Positions 1 to 8,161 are shown, counted from the stretch's first letter. The stretch is DNA of 64,000 nt from SVFI01 sp045643145 (GCA_045643145.1 JAZUKG010000039.1:1-64000), one strand, 5' to 3'. A program made the numbers and translations. Notes: generated from the sequence alone by a model not told the origin.

Positions 1-264
1 GATAGATTTATGCTTCTGTTTAAAGAAGCTGGCGAGATGAAGAATATAGATCCGGCTTCTGCTGATGCTCAGAATCTTGTAAAGAGAATACAGGACTATA
101 TTACAGAAAACTTATATACATGCACAAATAAGATTTTGCGCGGATTAGGGAAAATGTATTCAGACGGTGGAGACTTTACAACGAATATCGATTCATATGG
201 CGGAGAAGGTACAGCCATTTTCGTAGCAAATGCGATAGAAGTCTATTGTGATAATGCAGAGTAA
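1..264 (+). CDS. MerR/TipA-type regulator, C-terminal end (5' partial)
   Basis: The reading frame is open from base 1 and ends at a TAA at 262-264, so only the last 87 or so residues are present. The run YTCTNKILRGLGKMY followed by FTTNIDSYGGEGTA and FVANAIEVYC matches my recollection of the C-terminal end of the TipAS ligand-binding domain, which in TipA-like MerR regulators senses thiopeptide-type or other small ligands. The DNA-binding helix-turn-helix would lie upstream of the window. A strong hairpin terminator follows 17 bp after the stop. The family call is inference from sequence pattern; the ligand is unknown. Confidence 0.75.
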   Translation, partial: DRFMLLFKEAGEMKNIDPASADAQNLVKRIQDYITENLYTCTNKILRGLGKMYSDGGDFTTNIDSYGGEGTAIFVANAIEVYCDNAE

Positions 265-281
265 ATTGAAAGTTTTTAGAA

Positions 282-312
282 GAAACCTTGATTTTTCAAG
301 GTTTCTTTTTTT
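282..312 (+). terminator. Rho-independent terminator of the TipA-like gene
   Basis: Perfect 9-bp stem GAAACCTTG/CAAGGTTTC around a 6-nt ATTTTT loop, followed by seven T residues. A TATAAT hexamer (317-322) lies immediately after it and could be the -10 of a promoter for the next genes. Confidence 0.9.
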
Positions 313-327
313 GTGGTATAATCAATA

Positions 328-459
328 TTGGGAATTTTTGTAGAGCTGGTTGCACGATATAATCTTGATGGATGCAAAAAGCAATGGAATCTTGGCACAC
401 CGGTTTCAATAGTCAGAATGATAAAGAAAAGAAAGTCAGATTTTGATAATACTACTTAA
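328..459 (+). pseudogene. Possible gene remnant, 43 codons, no convincing start
   Basis: An open frame ending in TAA at 457-459 encodes a sensible-looking peptide (ELVARYNLDGCKKQWNLGTP, then a Lys/Arg-rich end) but has only a TTG at 328 without a Shine-Dalgarno as a possible start. Its stop lies 7 bp ahead of the next ATG. It reads like the 3' end of a gene whose beginning was deleted. I do not recognise the family, and it may equally be a chance frame. Confidence 0.25.
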
Positions 460-466
460 GGAATGA

Positions 467-889
467 ATGAAAAAGATGAAAAAGAAGAATAGATATTTTT
501 TAAAAATATCATATTTATATATGTTCGATGAAAAACAAATCGAATTGTTGGAGAAGTTCCAGATAAGAACGAAATATGAGACAGAGCCGCCACATGGAGA
601 CCCAATATATTCTATATCTTTTAAGGATAAAGAATTACCTTTTTGGATATATGGAAGAAACATTATTTTTATTGATGAAACAAAAGTTATGGTAGATGCT
701 GTGAAACCTAATACATGGATGCCGGTTTATACCGTAATTATTGATATGAAAAAAGATATGTATGTCAGGTTTAAGAATTGGTATACAGACATTTCTATTA
801 TGGATAATCAGATAAAGTTAACTCATCGGCCTAAAAAGACCGAAGAGATATTTGGTGGATTTGATGAGTTGGAATGGATTGCTCTATGA
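467..889 (+). CDS. Hypothetical protein, 140 aa
   Basis: Unrecognised soluble protein with a Lys-rich start (MKKMKKKN) and a mixed alpha/beta character rich in aromatic residues, without signal peptide or membrane segment. A TAAGGA sequence overlapping the preceding stop could be its ribosome binding site. It is more AT-rich than the neighbouring biotin genes, and sits between a terminator and decayed sequence, which suggests accessory or recently acquired DNA. Small proteins of this shape in such places are sometimes immunity proteins of contact-dependent toxins, but nothing here proves that. Confidence 0.55.
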   Translation: MKKMKKKNRYFLKISYLYMFDEKQIELLEKFQIRTKYETEPPHGDPIYSISFKDKELPFWIYGRNIIFIDETKVMVDAVKPNTWMPVYTVIIDMKKDMYVRFKNWYTDISIMDNQIKLTHRPKKTEEIFGGFDELEWIAL

Positions 890-1000
890 AGGGTGAAGAA
901 AGATGATTATTAAAAAGAAAAATAAAGACAATTCTTTAAGTAGCTTTTATTTTTCTGTAACAGAGATGGCTTGTTTTACATTTTAGAGAAAAAGCACCAA

Positions 1001-1054
1001 TTGTCAACCATTATTAACATTGTGGTTGACAATTCTGTTTTTATACGATATTGT
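1001..1054 (+). promoter_or_regulatory. BirA operator overlapping the bioYB promoter
   Basis: TTGTCAACC at 1001-1009 and its exact reverse complement GGTTGACAA at 1024-1032 are separated by 14 nt. This has the arm sequence and spacing of the biotin operator bound by the biotin repressor/ligase BirA (E. coli type TTGTAAACC-N14-16-GGTTTACAA). The right arm contains a TTGACA -35 (1026-1031), 17 nt ahead of a TATTGT -10 (1049-1054), so bound BirA would block RNA polymerase. No birA gene lies in the window. Confidence 0.88.
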
Positions 1055-1101
1055 TAACATGTTTGAAAAAGAATATGGAATAAAAACAGGAGACAAAACA
1101 A

Positions 1102-1638
1102 ATGAATTCAAAAATTAAAACAATGACTACATGTGCATTATTTGCAGCGATTATGTGTATTTGCGGACCGTTGTCGGTACCGATCGGACCGGTTCCGGTA
1201 TCTCTTACCAATCTGGTACTTTATTTTGCAATCATGATTCTGGATACAAAGAAATCCTTTGTCAGCTATCTTTTATACCTTTTAATCGGTATTGTAGGAC
1301 TTCCGGTCTTTTCCGGTTTTCAGGGAGGACTTGGCAAGGTAGTAGGTCCTACCGGCGGATATTTAGTAGGTTTTTTGTTAATGGTAATCATTGGTGGTAT
1401 TATCATGGAGAAAACAGAAGCCAAGATTTGGATTACCATTCTCGGAATGATTTTAGGAACCATTGTATGCTATGCTTTTGGAACGGTTTGGTTTATGGCG
1501 ATTATGGATTATGAACTGATGCCTGCACTGGCATTATGTGTATGGCCATTCATTCCGTTTGACCTGGTAAAGATTGTAATAGCTGTATTTGCCGGAAAGG
1601 TAGTTCGAAAGAGACTGGAAACAGCAGGCGTATTATAG
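1102..1638 (+). CDS. bioY: BioY, biotin-specific ECF transporter S component
   Basis: BioY is the membrane substrate-binding subunit of an energy-coupling-factor transporter that imports biotin. The 178-aa protein is almost wholly hydrophobic with about six membrane segments, carries the N-terminal PIGPVPVSLTN signature and the family's VGPTGGYLVGF motif, and has the usual family length. An AGGAGA site precedes the ATG. It is 10 bp upstream of bioB and behind a BirA operator. The energizing EcfA/A'/T module is not nearby, consistent with a group II ECF transporter that shares a module encoded elsewhere. Confidence 0.95.
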   Translation: MNSKIKTMTTCALFAAIMCICGPLSVPIGPVPVSLTNLVLYFAIMILDTKKSFVSYLLYLLIGIVGLPVFSGFQGGLGKVVGPTGGYLVGFLLMVIIGGIIMEKTEAKIWITILGMILGTIVCYAFGTVWFMAIMDYELMPALALCVWPFIPFDLVKIVIAVFAGKVVRKRLETAGVL

Positions 1639-1648
1639 GAGAGAAAAA

Positions 1649-2608
1649 ATGGACGTATTGAAACTAGCCGAGGAAATTGTTGAAGGCAGACGATTAACCA
1701 GAGAAGAAGATTTAAAATTCTTTATTGATTGTGATTTGGATCAGCTTATGAAAGGTGCCGATTTGATTCGTGAAAAATTTGTTGGCACTCATGTGGATTT
1801 ATGTTCGATTATCAACGGAAGAAGCGGAAGATGTCCTGAGGATTGCAAATACTGTGCACAGTCAGCACATAATCATACAGACTGTGAAGTGTATGATTTC
1901 CTCCCGGAAGAAGATATTGTAAATGCTTGTAAATTAAATGAACAGGAAGGTGTACATCGTTTTTCGATTGTAACTGCAGGAAGAGCATTAACCGGTGACG
2001 AATTTGAAAAGGCACTTGATGCATATAAAACCATGAATGAGGAATGCTCGATTGAGTTATGTGCTTCTCACGGATTTTTAAATGCCGAGCAGCTTCATAA
2101 ACTGCATGAAGCAGGAGTCAAGAGCTATCATCATAATATCGAAACCTCCAGAAGATTTTTCCCGCAAATTTGTACTACACATACCTTTGAACAAAAGCTG
2201 GAAACCCTCAAGCTCGTAAAGGCAGAAGGCATGTACGTTTGTTCCGGCGGTATTATCGGTATGGGAGAAAATTTTGAGGACAGAATTGATATGGCGCTTA
2301 CGTTGAGTGAATATGAGGCAGACTCGATTCCGATTAATGCCCTGATGCCAATCCCGGGAACGCCACTTGAAAATCAGCCGACTCTTTCTGAGGAAGAAAT
2401 ACTCAGAACCATAGCTCTGTTTCGCTATATCAATCCTACTGCGGATATTCGTCTGGCAGCAGGAAGAGCCCTTTTAACAGAGGACGGAAAGAAAGCATTT
2501 ATGGGCGGCGCATCCGCAACTATTACAGGCAATATGCTGACAACCGTGGCAGCAGCTACGATAAAAAAAGACAGAGAAATGTTAACTTCTATAGGAAGAA
2601 CCTTATAA
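1649..2608 (+). CDS. bioB: Biotin synthase BioB
   Basis: Radical-SAM enzyme that inserts sulfur into dethiobiotin to make biotin. The 319-aa sequence has the radical-SAM cysteines in CPEDCKYCAQS (about residues 62-72), the IELCASHG and SYHHNIETS segments and the MPIPGTPL loop typical of BioB. It is transcribed with bioY from a BirA-controlled promoter. No bioA, bioD, bioF or bioW is in the window, so the cell may salvage dethiobiotin or encode the other steps elsewhere. Confidence 0.96.
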   Translation: MDVLKLAEEIVEGRRLTREEDLKFFIDCDLDQLMKGADLIREKFVGTHVDLCSIINGRSGRCPEDCKYCAQSAHNHTDCEVYDFLPEEDIVNACKLNEQEGVHRFSIVTAGRALTGDEFEKALDAYKTMNEECSIELCASHGFLNAEQLHKLHEAGVKSYHHNIETSRRFFPQICTTHTFEQKLETLKLVKAEGMYVCSGGIIGMGENFEDRIDMALTLSEYEADSIPINALMPIPGTPLENQPTLSEEEILRTIALFRYINPTADIRLAAGRALLTEDGKKAFMGGASATITGNMLTTVAAATIKKDREMLTSIGRTL

Positions 2609-2614
2609 GAAAAA

Positions 2615-2654
2615 AATCCTAAGGAATTCTAAAAAGAGCTCCTTAGGATTTTTA
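2615..2654. terminator. Bidirectional terminator between bioB and the cytidylate-kinase-like gene
   Basis: AATCCTAAGGA (2615-2625) pairs with TCCTTAGGATT (2640-2650) across a 14-nt loop. An A-run precedes and a T-run follows, so it can end transcripts from both convergent genes. Confidence 0.9.
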
Positions 2655-2674
2655 TTATGTTCGATTAATTTGTA

Positions 2675-3280
2675 TTAATCTTTCATGGTATCGATTCCCT
2701 GCTTGATTACATTTACGCAGGAAGCCACATCCCATAATCCGGTATTGATCATCAGATCATAATCATGATAATCGCCTAATTCCTTGCGGGTATAGGTTTT
2801 GTGATAGATGCCGCGAAGATGATCACGTTTCTCCACATATTTTTTCATATCTGCAATATCTGCTTCCTTGAGCTCAGCTGCTCTTTTGATTCGAGTATCT
2901 AAATCTGCATACAGGAAAACGTCATATGAGAAAACACCTGCTTCTCTTAAAATGATATTGGCGCATCGTCCGACGATGATACATGGAGACTTGGAAAGCT
3001 CGAGTACGACCTTTTTCTGTGCTTCAAAGATGGCGTCATGAGAGCTGGTGTAGCTGACGCTGTTATTTAAAATAGAATCTAATAGTCTTCCGGAGTTACT
3101 CAGTTCTTCGCCTTCTCTTTTGATATCTTCTTCTGAAAAACCGCTCTTTTGAGCTGTTAACTGAATAAAATCCTTGTCATACCACGGAATATTGTAGATT
3201 TCCGAAAGGGCTTTTGCCACACTTCGACCACCTGCACCATATTCTCTGTTGATGGTAATTACCGGGATATTTTTTGCCAT
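2675..3280 (-). CDS. Cytidylate kinase-like family protein
   Basis: A 201-aa P-loop-type protein starting MAKNIPVITINREYGAGGRS; the GAGGRS loop and the later IIVGRCANIILRE segment are characteristic of the cytidylate-kinase-like family common in Clostridia. True CMP kinase is normally a separate gene, and the physiological substrate of this family is not settled. The start is chosen at 3280 because AAAGGAGG lies at the right distance upstream of that ATG; an in-frame ATG at 3301 would have to start ahead of this Shine-Dalgarno. It is convergent with bioB and divergent from the TAXI gene. Confidence 0.85.
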   Translation of the reverse strand: MAKNIPVITINREYGAGGRSVAKALSEIYNIPWYDKDFIQLTAQKSGFSEEDIKREGEELSNSGRLLDSILNNSVSYTSSHDAIFEAQKKVVLELSKSPCIIVGRCANIILREAGVFSYDVFLYADLDTRIKRAAELKEADIADMKKYVEKRDHLRGIYHKTYTRKELGDYHDYDLMINTGLWDVASCVNVIKQGIDTMKD

Positions 3281-3340
3281 AGGTGATACCTCCTTTTTCA
3301 TATATTACTTCACACTACCATATATTCTTACGTGTTGATT

Positions 3341-3372
3341 TTGTTTCATTATATCACAGTTTATGGTATAAT
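3341..3372 (+). promoter_or_regulatory. Promoter of the TAXI-TRAP operon
   Basis: A TATAAT (3367-3372) preceded by TATGG, close to an extended -10, lies 36 bp ahead of the ATG. The upstream -35 is weak (TTGTTT at 3341-3346 is 20 nt away). Confidence 0.6.
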
Positions 3373-3408
3373 TTCATTAAATTTGGGTATAGGAAGGACT
3401 TTATTTTT

Positions 3409-4377
3409 ATGAAACTACGTAAAGCAATCGTATCTTTATCAGTGGGGCTTATGATGGCTGCCACGTTATTAACGGGGTGTTCCAGAGGCGAAAGAATGAT
3501 GTTTGGTACCGGAGGTACTGCCGGAACCTATTATGCCTATGGCGGTATTCTCGGTCAGTATATGAGTAATTATGCCAATGTCAAGGTGACTGCGGTATCG
3601 ACAGGAGGTTCCAAGGTAAATATTCAGTCGATTCAGGACGGAGATTTCCAGCTGGGCTTTACTCAGTCAGACGTTATGGCTTATGCCTGGGATGGTACCA
3701 AGTCTTTTGAAAAGGATGGACCGACTCATGATTTCAGAGTGCTCGGCGGTTTGTATGCTGAGACCGTACAGCTGATTACCATGGATCCGAATATCACATC
3801 CGTAGAAGATTTAAGAGGAAAGAGTGTTTCTATTGGTGAAGCCGGATCCGGTGTTTACTTTAATGCACTGGATGTATTACAGGCGGCCGATATCACACTG
3901 GATGATATCAAACCGCAGTATCAGAGTTTTGAAGGTTCCAAGGAAGCTTTAAAGGACGGTAAAATCCAGGCGGCATTTATCGTAGCAGGTGCACCGACCA
4001 CAGCGATTACGGAGCTTGCTACCACCAATGGGGTTTATTTGATTGATATTGACGGAGAATTAAGAGATAAAATTCTGGATTCCTGCCAATACTATACAGC
4101 ACTTCAGATTCCTGCCAATACATATCCCGGACAGGAGGATCCGGTAGAAACCATCACAGTCAAGGCAACCGTGATTGTATCTGCCAATCTGGATGAGGAA
4201 AGTGTTTACAACATGACTCAGGCACTTTTCGACCACAAGGAAGAAATCGCCCTGGAAAATGCCAAGGGAAATGAACTCGATATTGAAAATGCAACAACCG
4301 GTATGGCAGCTCCGTTCCACAAGGGCGCAGCGAAATACTTTGCAGAGCACGGTATTACCGTAAATACAGAAGAATAG
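3409..4377 (+). CDS. TRAP transporter solute-binding lipoprotein, TAXI family
   Basis: Extracellular receptor of a TRAP transporter, tethered to the membrane by lipidation. The N-terminus has a basic start, a hydrophobic stretch and the lipobox LLTGC (Cys about residue 23). GTGGTAGTYYAYGG follows at once and is the TAXI-family signature; VSTGGS, GEAGSGVYFNA and the later FIVAGAPTTAI fit the fold. The start at 3409 is supported by AGGAAGG upstream and by the signal peptide. The fused permease follows 16 bp later. TAXI receptors usually bind dicarboxylates or amino acids such as glutamate; the ligand here cannot be read from sequence. Confidence 0.93.
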   Translation: MKLRKAIVSLSVGLMMAATLLTGCSRGERMMFGTGGTAGTYYAYGGILGQYMSNYANVKVTAVSTGGSKVNIQSIQDGDFQLGFTQSDVMAYAWDGTKSFEKDGPTHDFRVLGGLYAETVQLITMDPNITSVEDLRGKSVSIGEAGSGVYFNALDVLQAADITLDDIKPQYQSFEGSKEALKDGKIQAAFIVAGAPTTAITELATTNGVYLIDIDGELRDKILDSCQYYTALQIPANTYPGQEDPVETITVKATVIVSANLDEESVYNMTQALFDHKEEIALENAKGNELDIENATTGMAAPFHKGAAKYFAEHGITVNTEE

Positions 4378-4393
4378 GAGGGATTCGAGGAAA

Positions 4394-6328
4394 ATGAGTA
4401 ATGAAGCAAACAGCATGGAAGATGTAAATGAAATAATGAAAAAATACGACCGCGAATCCAACCAGCGTATTTGGACCGGTAAGTATCAGATTTGTATTCG
4501 ATTTTTGATGGCCGCATTTTCTTTGTGGTGTATCTATGTCACATTATTTGCCACCTTTTTGGAGGAAGTGAGATTAACCTCCTTTATGGCATTGATCGTA
4601 TTGATGGGATTTTTAACCTATCCTGCAAAAAAGGGTGAAAACAGACCCAATTATATGCCATGGTATGACATCGTTATTATGATTTTAGGTACTGCATCGT
4701 ATCTGTATTTTACATTTAACGCAAATGCTATTTTACAGCAGGGAACCAGATTTCAGCCATATCAGATTGTCATTGGTGTGGTAGCGGTATTAACAATCAT
4801 GGAACTGACCAGAAGATCGGTTGGTATTCCGATTTTATGTGTAGCAGCATTCTTTGTCATCTATGCACTCGGAATCGGACTTACAAACCCGGATTTCTTT
4901 GGACGTATTCGCTACTTTGTACGAAATCTGTTCTATACCAAGGAAGGTGTGTTCTCAACACCGGTTAATGTTTGTTCCAAATATATAGTCGTATTTATTA
5001 TTTTCGGAGCCTTTTTGGAAAGAACAGGTATTTCCAATTTCTTTATCTCTCTGGCAAACTGCGTAGCAGGTAAATATGCAGGAGGTCCTGCAAAGGTAGC
5101 AGTTATTTCTTCTGCACTTTGCGGTATGGTATCCGGTTCTTCTGTTGGTAACACGGTAACTACCGGTTCTGTTACCATTCCTATGATGAAGGAAACAGGT
5201 TATAAATCAGAGTTTGCAGGTGCGGTAGAAGCCGCAGCCTCTACCGGTGGTCAGATTATGCCGCCGATCATGGGAGCCGCAGCCTTCCTCATGGCAGACT
5301 TTATCGGTGTTCCGTATTCAGATATTCTGAGCAGAGCTATTTTACCGGCGATTTTATTCTTTGCAGGAATTTTCATTGCCGTTCACTTGGAAGCAAAGAG
5401 ATTAAAATTATCCGGTATTCCGGCAGAGCAGCTTCCGAAATTCAAAATTCTGGTTCGAAAGATTTACCTTTTAATTCCGCTTATTATGTTGGTTGTCTGG
5501 GTATCCGGAAACTACATGACCATGCAAAAGGCAGCGAGTCTGGCGATTGTTTTGGCAATTGTAGTATCTTTATTCAATAAGGAATCTCGTATTACCCTCA
5601 GTAAATGTATCGATGCATTGGAAGCCGGTGGTAAAGGAACGATCACTGTGGCAGCAGCCTGTGGCGTTGCCGGTATTATTTCAGGATCGATTACCATGAC
5701 AGGTCTGGCAAACGAACTGATCAACGGTATCATTAACGTAGCAAACAATCATTTGATTATCGCACTGGTATTGACCATGCTGTGTTGTATCGTACTCGGA
5801 ATGGGTGTTCCGACAACAGCAAACTACTGTATCATGGCAGCTACCTGTGCTCCGATTCTGATTCGTATGGGTGTACCTGCTCTGGCAGCTCACTTCTTTG
5901 TATTTTACTTTGGTATCGTAGCAGATATTACTCCTCCGGTAGCTTTGGCAGCTTATGCCGGATCAGCGATTGCAAAATCAAATCCGATGAAGACCGCATT
6001 CAACGCATCCAGACTGGCGATTGCAGTATTTATCGTGCCTTATGTATTCTGTTACAGTCCGGCGCTTTTATTGATTGATACCAAGCCTTTGGAAGTAGCA
6101 TTAATTGCAGCTACCTCCTTTATCGGAATCTTTGGTGTATCCTCTGCATTGGAAGGATACCTGTTTGGATATATGAATCCAATTATTCGAATCGTATTCC
6201 TGGCAGCAGGTCTTTTGCTGATCGTTCCGGGTATTGCGACGGATGCAATTGGTCTCGTTCTGATCGTGGCAGGCTGTTTATTCCAAAAGAAATTTGCAAC
6301 TGACAAGGAAGCAAAAGCAGCCGCATAG
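4394..6328 (+). CDS. TRAP transporter fused permease (DctQM-type)
   Basis: Sodium-driven permease partner of the TAXI receptor. At 644 aa it combines the small membrane subunit (about residues 30-140) with the large DctM-like subunit, giving many membrane spans. Family motifs include the SSALCGMVSGSSVGNT loop, GGQIMPPIMGAAAFLMA, and the repeat-related MGVPTTANYCIMA and ITPPVALAAYAGSAI in the second half. GGAGG lies just upstream. The two-gene TAXI plus fused permease arrangement is the standard minimal system. Confidence 0.95.
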   Translation: MSNEANSMEDVNEIMKKYDRESNQRIWTGKYQICIRFLMAAFSLWCIYVTLFATFLEEVRLTSFMALIVLMGFLTYPAKKGENRPNYMPWYDIVIMILGTASYLYFTFNANAILQQGTRFQPYQIVIGVVAVLTIMELTRRSVGIPILCVAAFFVIYALGIGLTNPDFFGRIRYFVRNLFYTKEGVFSTPVNVCSKYIVVFIIFGAFLERTGISNFFISLANCVAGKYAGGPAKVAVISSALCGMVSGSSVGNTVTTGSVTIPMMKETGYKSEFAGAVEAAASTGGQIMPPIMGAAAFLMADFIGVPYSDILSRAILPAILFFAGIFIAVHLEAKRLKLSGIPAEQLPKFKILVRKIYLLIPLIMLVVWVSGNYMTMQKAASLAIVLAIVVSLFNKESRITLSKCIDALEAGGKGTITVAAACGVAGIISGSITMTGLANELINGIINVANNHLIIALVLTMLCCIVLGMGVPTTANYCIMAATCAPILIRMGVPALAAHFFVFYFGIVADITPPVALAAYAGSAIAKSNPMKTAFNASRLAIAVFIVPYVFCYSPALLLIDTKPLEVALIAATSFIGIFGVSSALEGYLFGYMNPIIRIVFLAAGLLLIVPGIATDAIGLVLIVAGCLFQKKFATDKEAKAAA

Positions 6329-6356
6329 GCAGAAAAAATGATCCAATATAAAATCG

Positions 6357-6392
6357 GAATTGCCCATATGTAATGTATGGGCAATTCTTTTT
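6357..6392 (+). terminator. Terminator of the TRAP operon
   Basis: 12-bp perfect stem GAATTGCCCATA/TATGGGCAATTC with a 7-nt loop and T-run. TACCGCGG follows directly at 6392-6399, a motif seen after three other terminators in this window. Confidence 0.9.
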
Positions 6393-6612
6393 ACCGCGGA
6401 ATCCAATTCTTTTCTAATTAAATTATGGAAAAAGGCTAAGGTTAGTGCGTAAACATCCGATATATATATCAAATAACAAAGGACCTAAAGAAGAGAGCAA
6501 ATCTAAAAGTCGGTGCAGGATTGAAACGGATGTCGGTCAGGTGCAGAACGGGAAATGACACTTCGAAAAAGGACTTTGAAAAGCTATTTTAAGCAGGAAA
6601 GGAGATTTGAAC

Positions 6613-6636
6613 ATGGAACTGAATAGCGAATGCTGA
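6613..6636 (+). CDS. Leader mini-ORF, 7 codons (MELNSEC)
   Basis: ATG at 6613 lies 8 nt after a full AAAGGAG Shine-Dalgarno (6598-6604), reads seven codons and stops at TGA 6634-6636. The last base of the stop is the first base of the terminator stem, so a ribosome paused near the stop would cover the 5' arm of the terminator. Such a strong Shine-Dalgarno before a tiny ORF suggests it is translated. Peptide sequence and placement resemble leader peptides of antibiotic-responsive attenuators, by inference only. Confidence 0.45.
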   Translation: MELNSEC

Positions 6637-6678
6637 TAAGGTGTATCCTTGGGATGATGGGGATACACCTTATTTTTG
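6636..6678 (+). terminator. Strong terminator/attenuator before the MATE gene
   Basis: ATAAGGTGTATCC (6636-6648) and GGATACACCTTAT (6661-6673) are exact complements, with a 12-nt loop and a T-run. It sits 82 bp ahead of the MATE gene in the same direction, so it ends the leader RNA unless bypassed. Confidence 0.9.
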
Positions 6679-6760
6679 AGTTTGCCATGTTAAGTCTTTA
6701 TACTTCTTTCGAATTCTTAATAGAATCTTTGGTTTTATAAAGCGAAATTTTTGATAAAAT

Positions 6761-8161
6761 ATGAATATGAAAAATGATATATACAAAAAGGCCCTTCATC
6801 TGGCGATTCCGATGATGATTCAAAACGGAATTACCAATGCGGTAGGCCTGGTTGATAATTTAATGGTGGGAAGCCTCGGTACAGAAAGTATCAGTGCTGT
6901 TTCCATCGCAGGTCAGCTGATGTTTGTATTCAGTCTGGCTGTTTTCGGAGCATTATCCGGTCCGGGAATTTACTCGGCTCAGTATTATGGTCAAAAAAAT
7001 GAAGAAGGAATACAGAGAGTCTTTCGTCTGAAATGGTGGGTCAGTCTGAGTATTACTCTGATTGGCATCGGTATTTTTCTTTTATTTGGCAGCAATTTGT
7101 TATCTCTCTACCTGACAGGAGAAGGAGCAGGAATTGATGCAGCTCTTACTTTGAGTCTGGGAAGAGGATATCTAAATATCATGCTCATAGGGTTAATCCC
7201 CTTTGCAATTACTCAAATATATGCAGGAAGCCTTCGTGAAACCGGTGAAAGCATAAAGCCTATGGTGGCTGGGCTTTGTTCCGTTTTTACAGATGTATTG
7301 TTTAACTATTTACTGATTTTCGGCAAGTTTGGTTGTCCAAAGCTGGGAGTAAACGGCGCAGCGATTGCCACGGTTATGGCCAGATTCGTAGAGCTTTTTG
7401 TTATCGTCATCTGGTCACATATGGATGTAAAGAAGCATACCTTCCTAAAGAATGTATACAGAACCTTTACGCTGCCGATGGAAATGGCAAAGACTGTCAT
7501 TATCAAAGGATTGCCTATTTTCCTGAATGAATTTATGTGGGCAGGAAGTGTAGCAACCATGACGCAGTGTTATTCCACCAGAGGATTGGCACTGATTGCC
7601 GGTATGAATATTGCGAATGCGATTTGTAATCTGATGAATGTTGTTTTCATCGCCATGGGAAATGCGGTGGGTATTTTGACCGGTCAGATGTTGGGAGCCT
7701 CAGAATATGAAAAGGCGCAAAAGGATTCTGTCAAGCTGATGAATTTTACAGGTATTATGTGTGCATGCCTGACTTTTGTATTAATCGCATTATCCAAACA
7801 TTTTCCGCTTTTATATGATACCTCGGATGAGGTACGAAGCATTGCTACTTATTTTATTATTTTGACAGCAATTTTCTTCCCGGTACAGGGATACTTAAAC
7901 GCGATGTATTTCACATTAAGAGCCGGAGGCAAAACTGTGATTACATTCCTGTTTGACAGTGTATATTCCTGGGTTGTAGCGGTACCGGCTGCTTTTGTTT
8001 TATGCAGATTTACAGGTATTTCTATTTTTCTCATTTTTATTTTGATTCAGTGCGCGGATATTATTAAGATTACGATTGGATATATTCTGATCAAAAAGGG
8101 AATTTGGATTACAAATTTGGTAGAAGACAGCGCTCAGGGAGCGCAGAAGGAGAAAAGATGA
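6761..8161 (+). CDS. MATE family efflux transporter
   Basis: Cation-coupled multidrug/toxin exporter with about 12 membrane spans over 466 aa. The opening LAIPMMIQNGITNAVGLVDN and the repeated half (MNVVFIAMGNAVGILTGQ) are the two-fold MATE pattern. There is no recognisable Shine-Dalgarno: a TAAAAT (6755-6760) directly abuts the first ATG, and a second in-frame ATG at 6767 is where a transcript from that -10 would begin, so a leaderless start at 6767 is possible. Its stop overlaps the start of the GNAT gene by 4 bp (ATGA). A structured attenuator-like leader lies upstream. Confidence 0.93.
   Translation: MNMKNDIYKKALHLAIPMMIQNGITNAVGLVDNLMVGSLGTESISAVSIAGQLMFVFSLAVFGALSGPGIYSAQYYGQKNEEGIQRVFRLKWWVSLSITLIGIGIFLLFGSNLLSLYLTGEGAGIDAALTLSLGRGYLNIMLIGLIPFAITQIYAGSLRETGESIKPMVAGLCSVFTDVLFNYLLIFGKFGCPKLGVNGAAIATVMARFVELFVIVIWSHMDVKKHTFLKNVYRTFTLPMEMAKTVIIKGLPIFLNEFMWAGSVATMTQCYSTRGLALIAGMNIANAICNLMNVVFIAMGNAVGILTGQMLGASEYEKAQKDSVKLMNFTGIMCACLTFVLIALSKHFPLLYDTSDEVRSIATYFIILTAIFFPVQGYLNAMYFTLRAGGKTVITFLFDSVYSWVVAVPAAFVLCRFTGISIFLIFILIQCADIIKITIGYILIKKGIWITNLVEDSAQGAQKEKR

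Larger units (their letters stand above)
6498..6678 (+). ncRNA. Structured leader RNA / attenuator ahead of the MATE pump
   Basis: The 368-bp gap between the TRAP terminator and the MATE gene has no long ORF but holds a structured segment. CAAATCT (6498-6504) pairs with AGATTTG (6603-6609), AAAGTC (6506-6511) with GACTTT (6572-6577), and GCTATT (6583-6588) with AATAGC (6622-6627). The first and third helices interleave, forming a pseudoknot around a Shine-Dalgarno and a 7-codon ORF. It ends in a perfect 13-bp terminator stem (6636-6648/6661-6673) with a T-run. I cannot place it in a named RNA family. It could be a stand-alone small RNA or a translation-coupled attenuator. Confidence 0.6.

Noticed and set aside
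903..986. 27-codon ORF (starts MIIKKKNKDNS) between the 140-aa gene and the BirA operator
   Set aside because: Short, AT-rich and no recognisable content; although a weak GGTGAAG precedes it, chance is a sufficient explanation.
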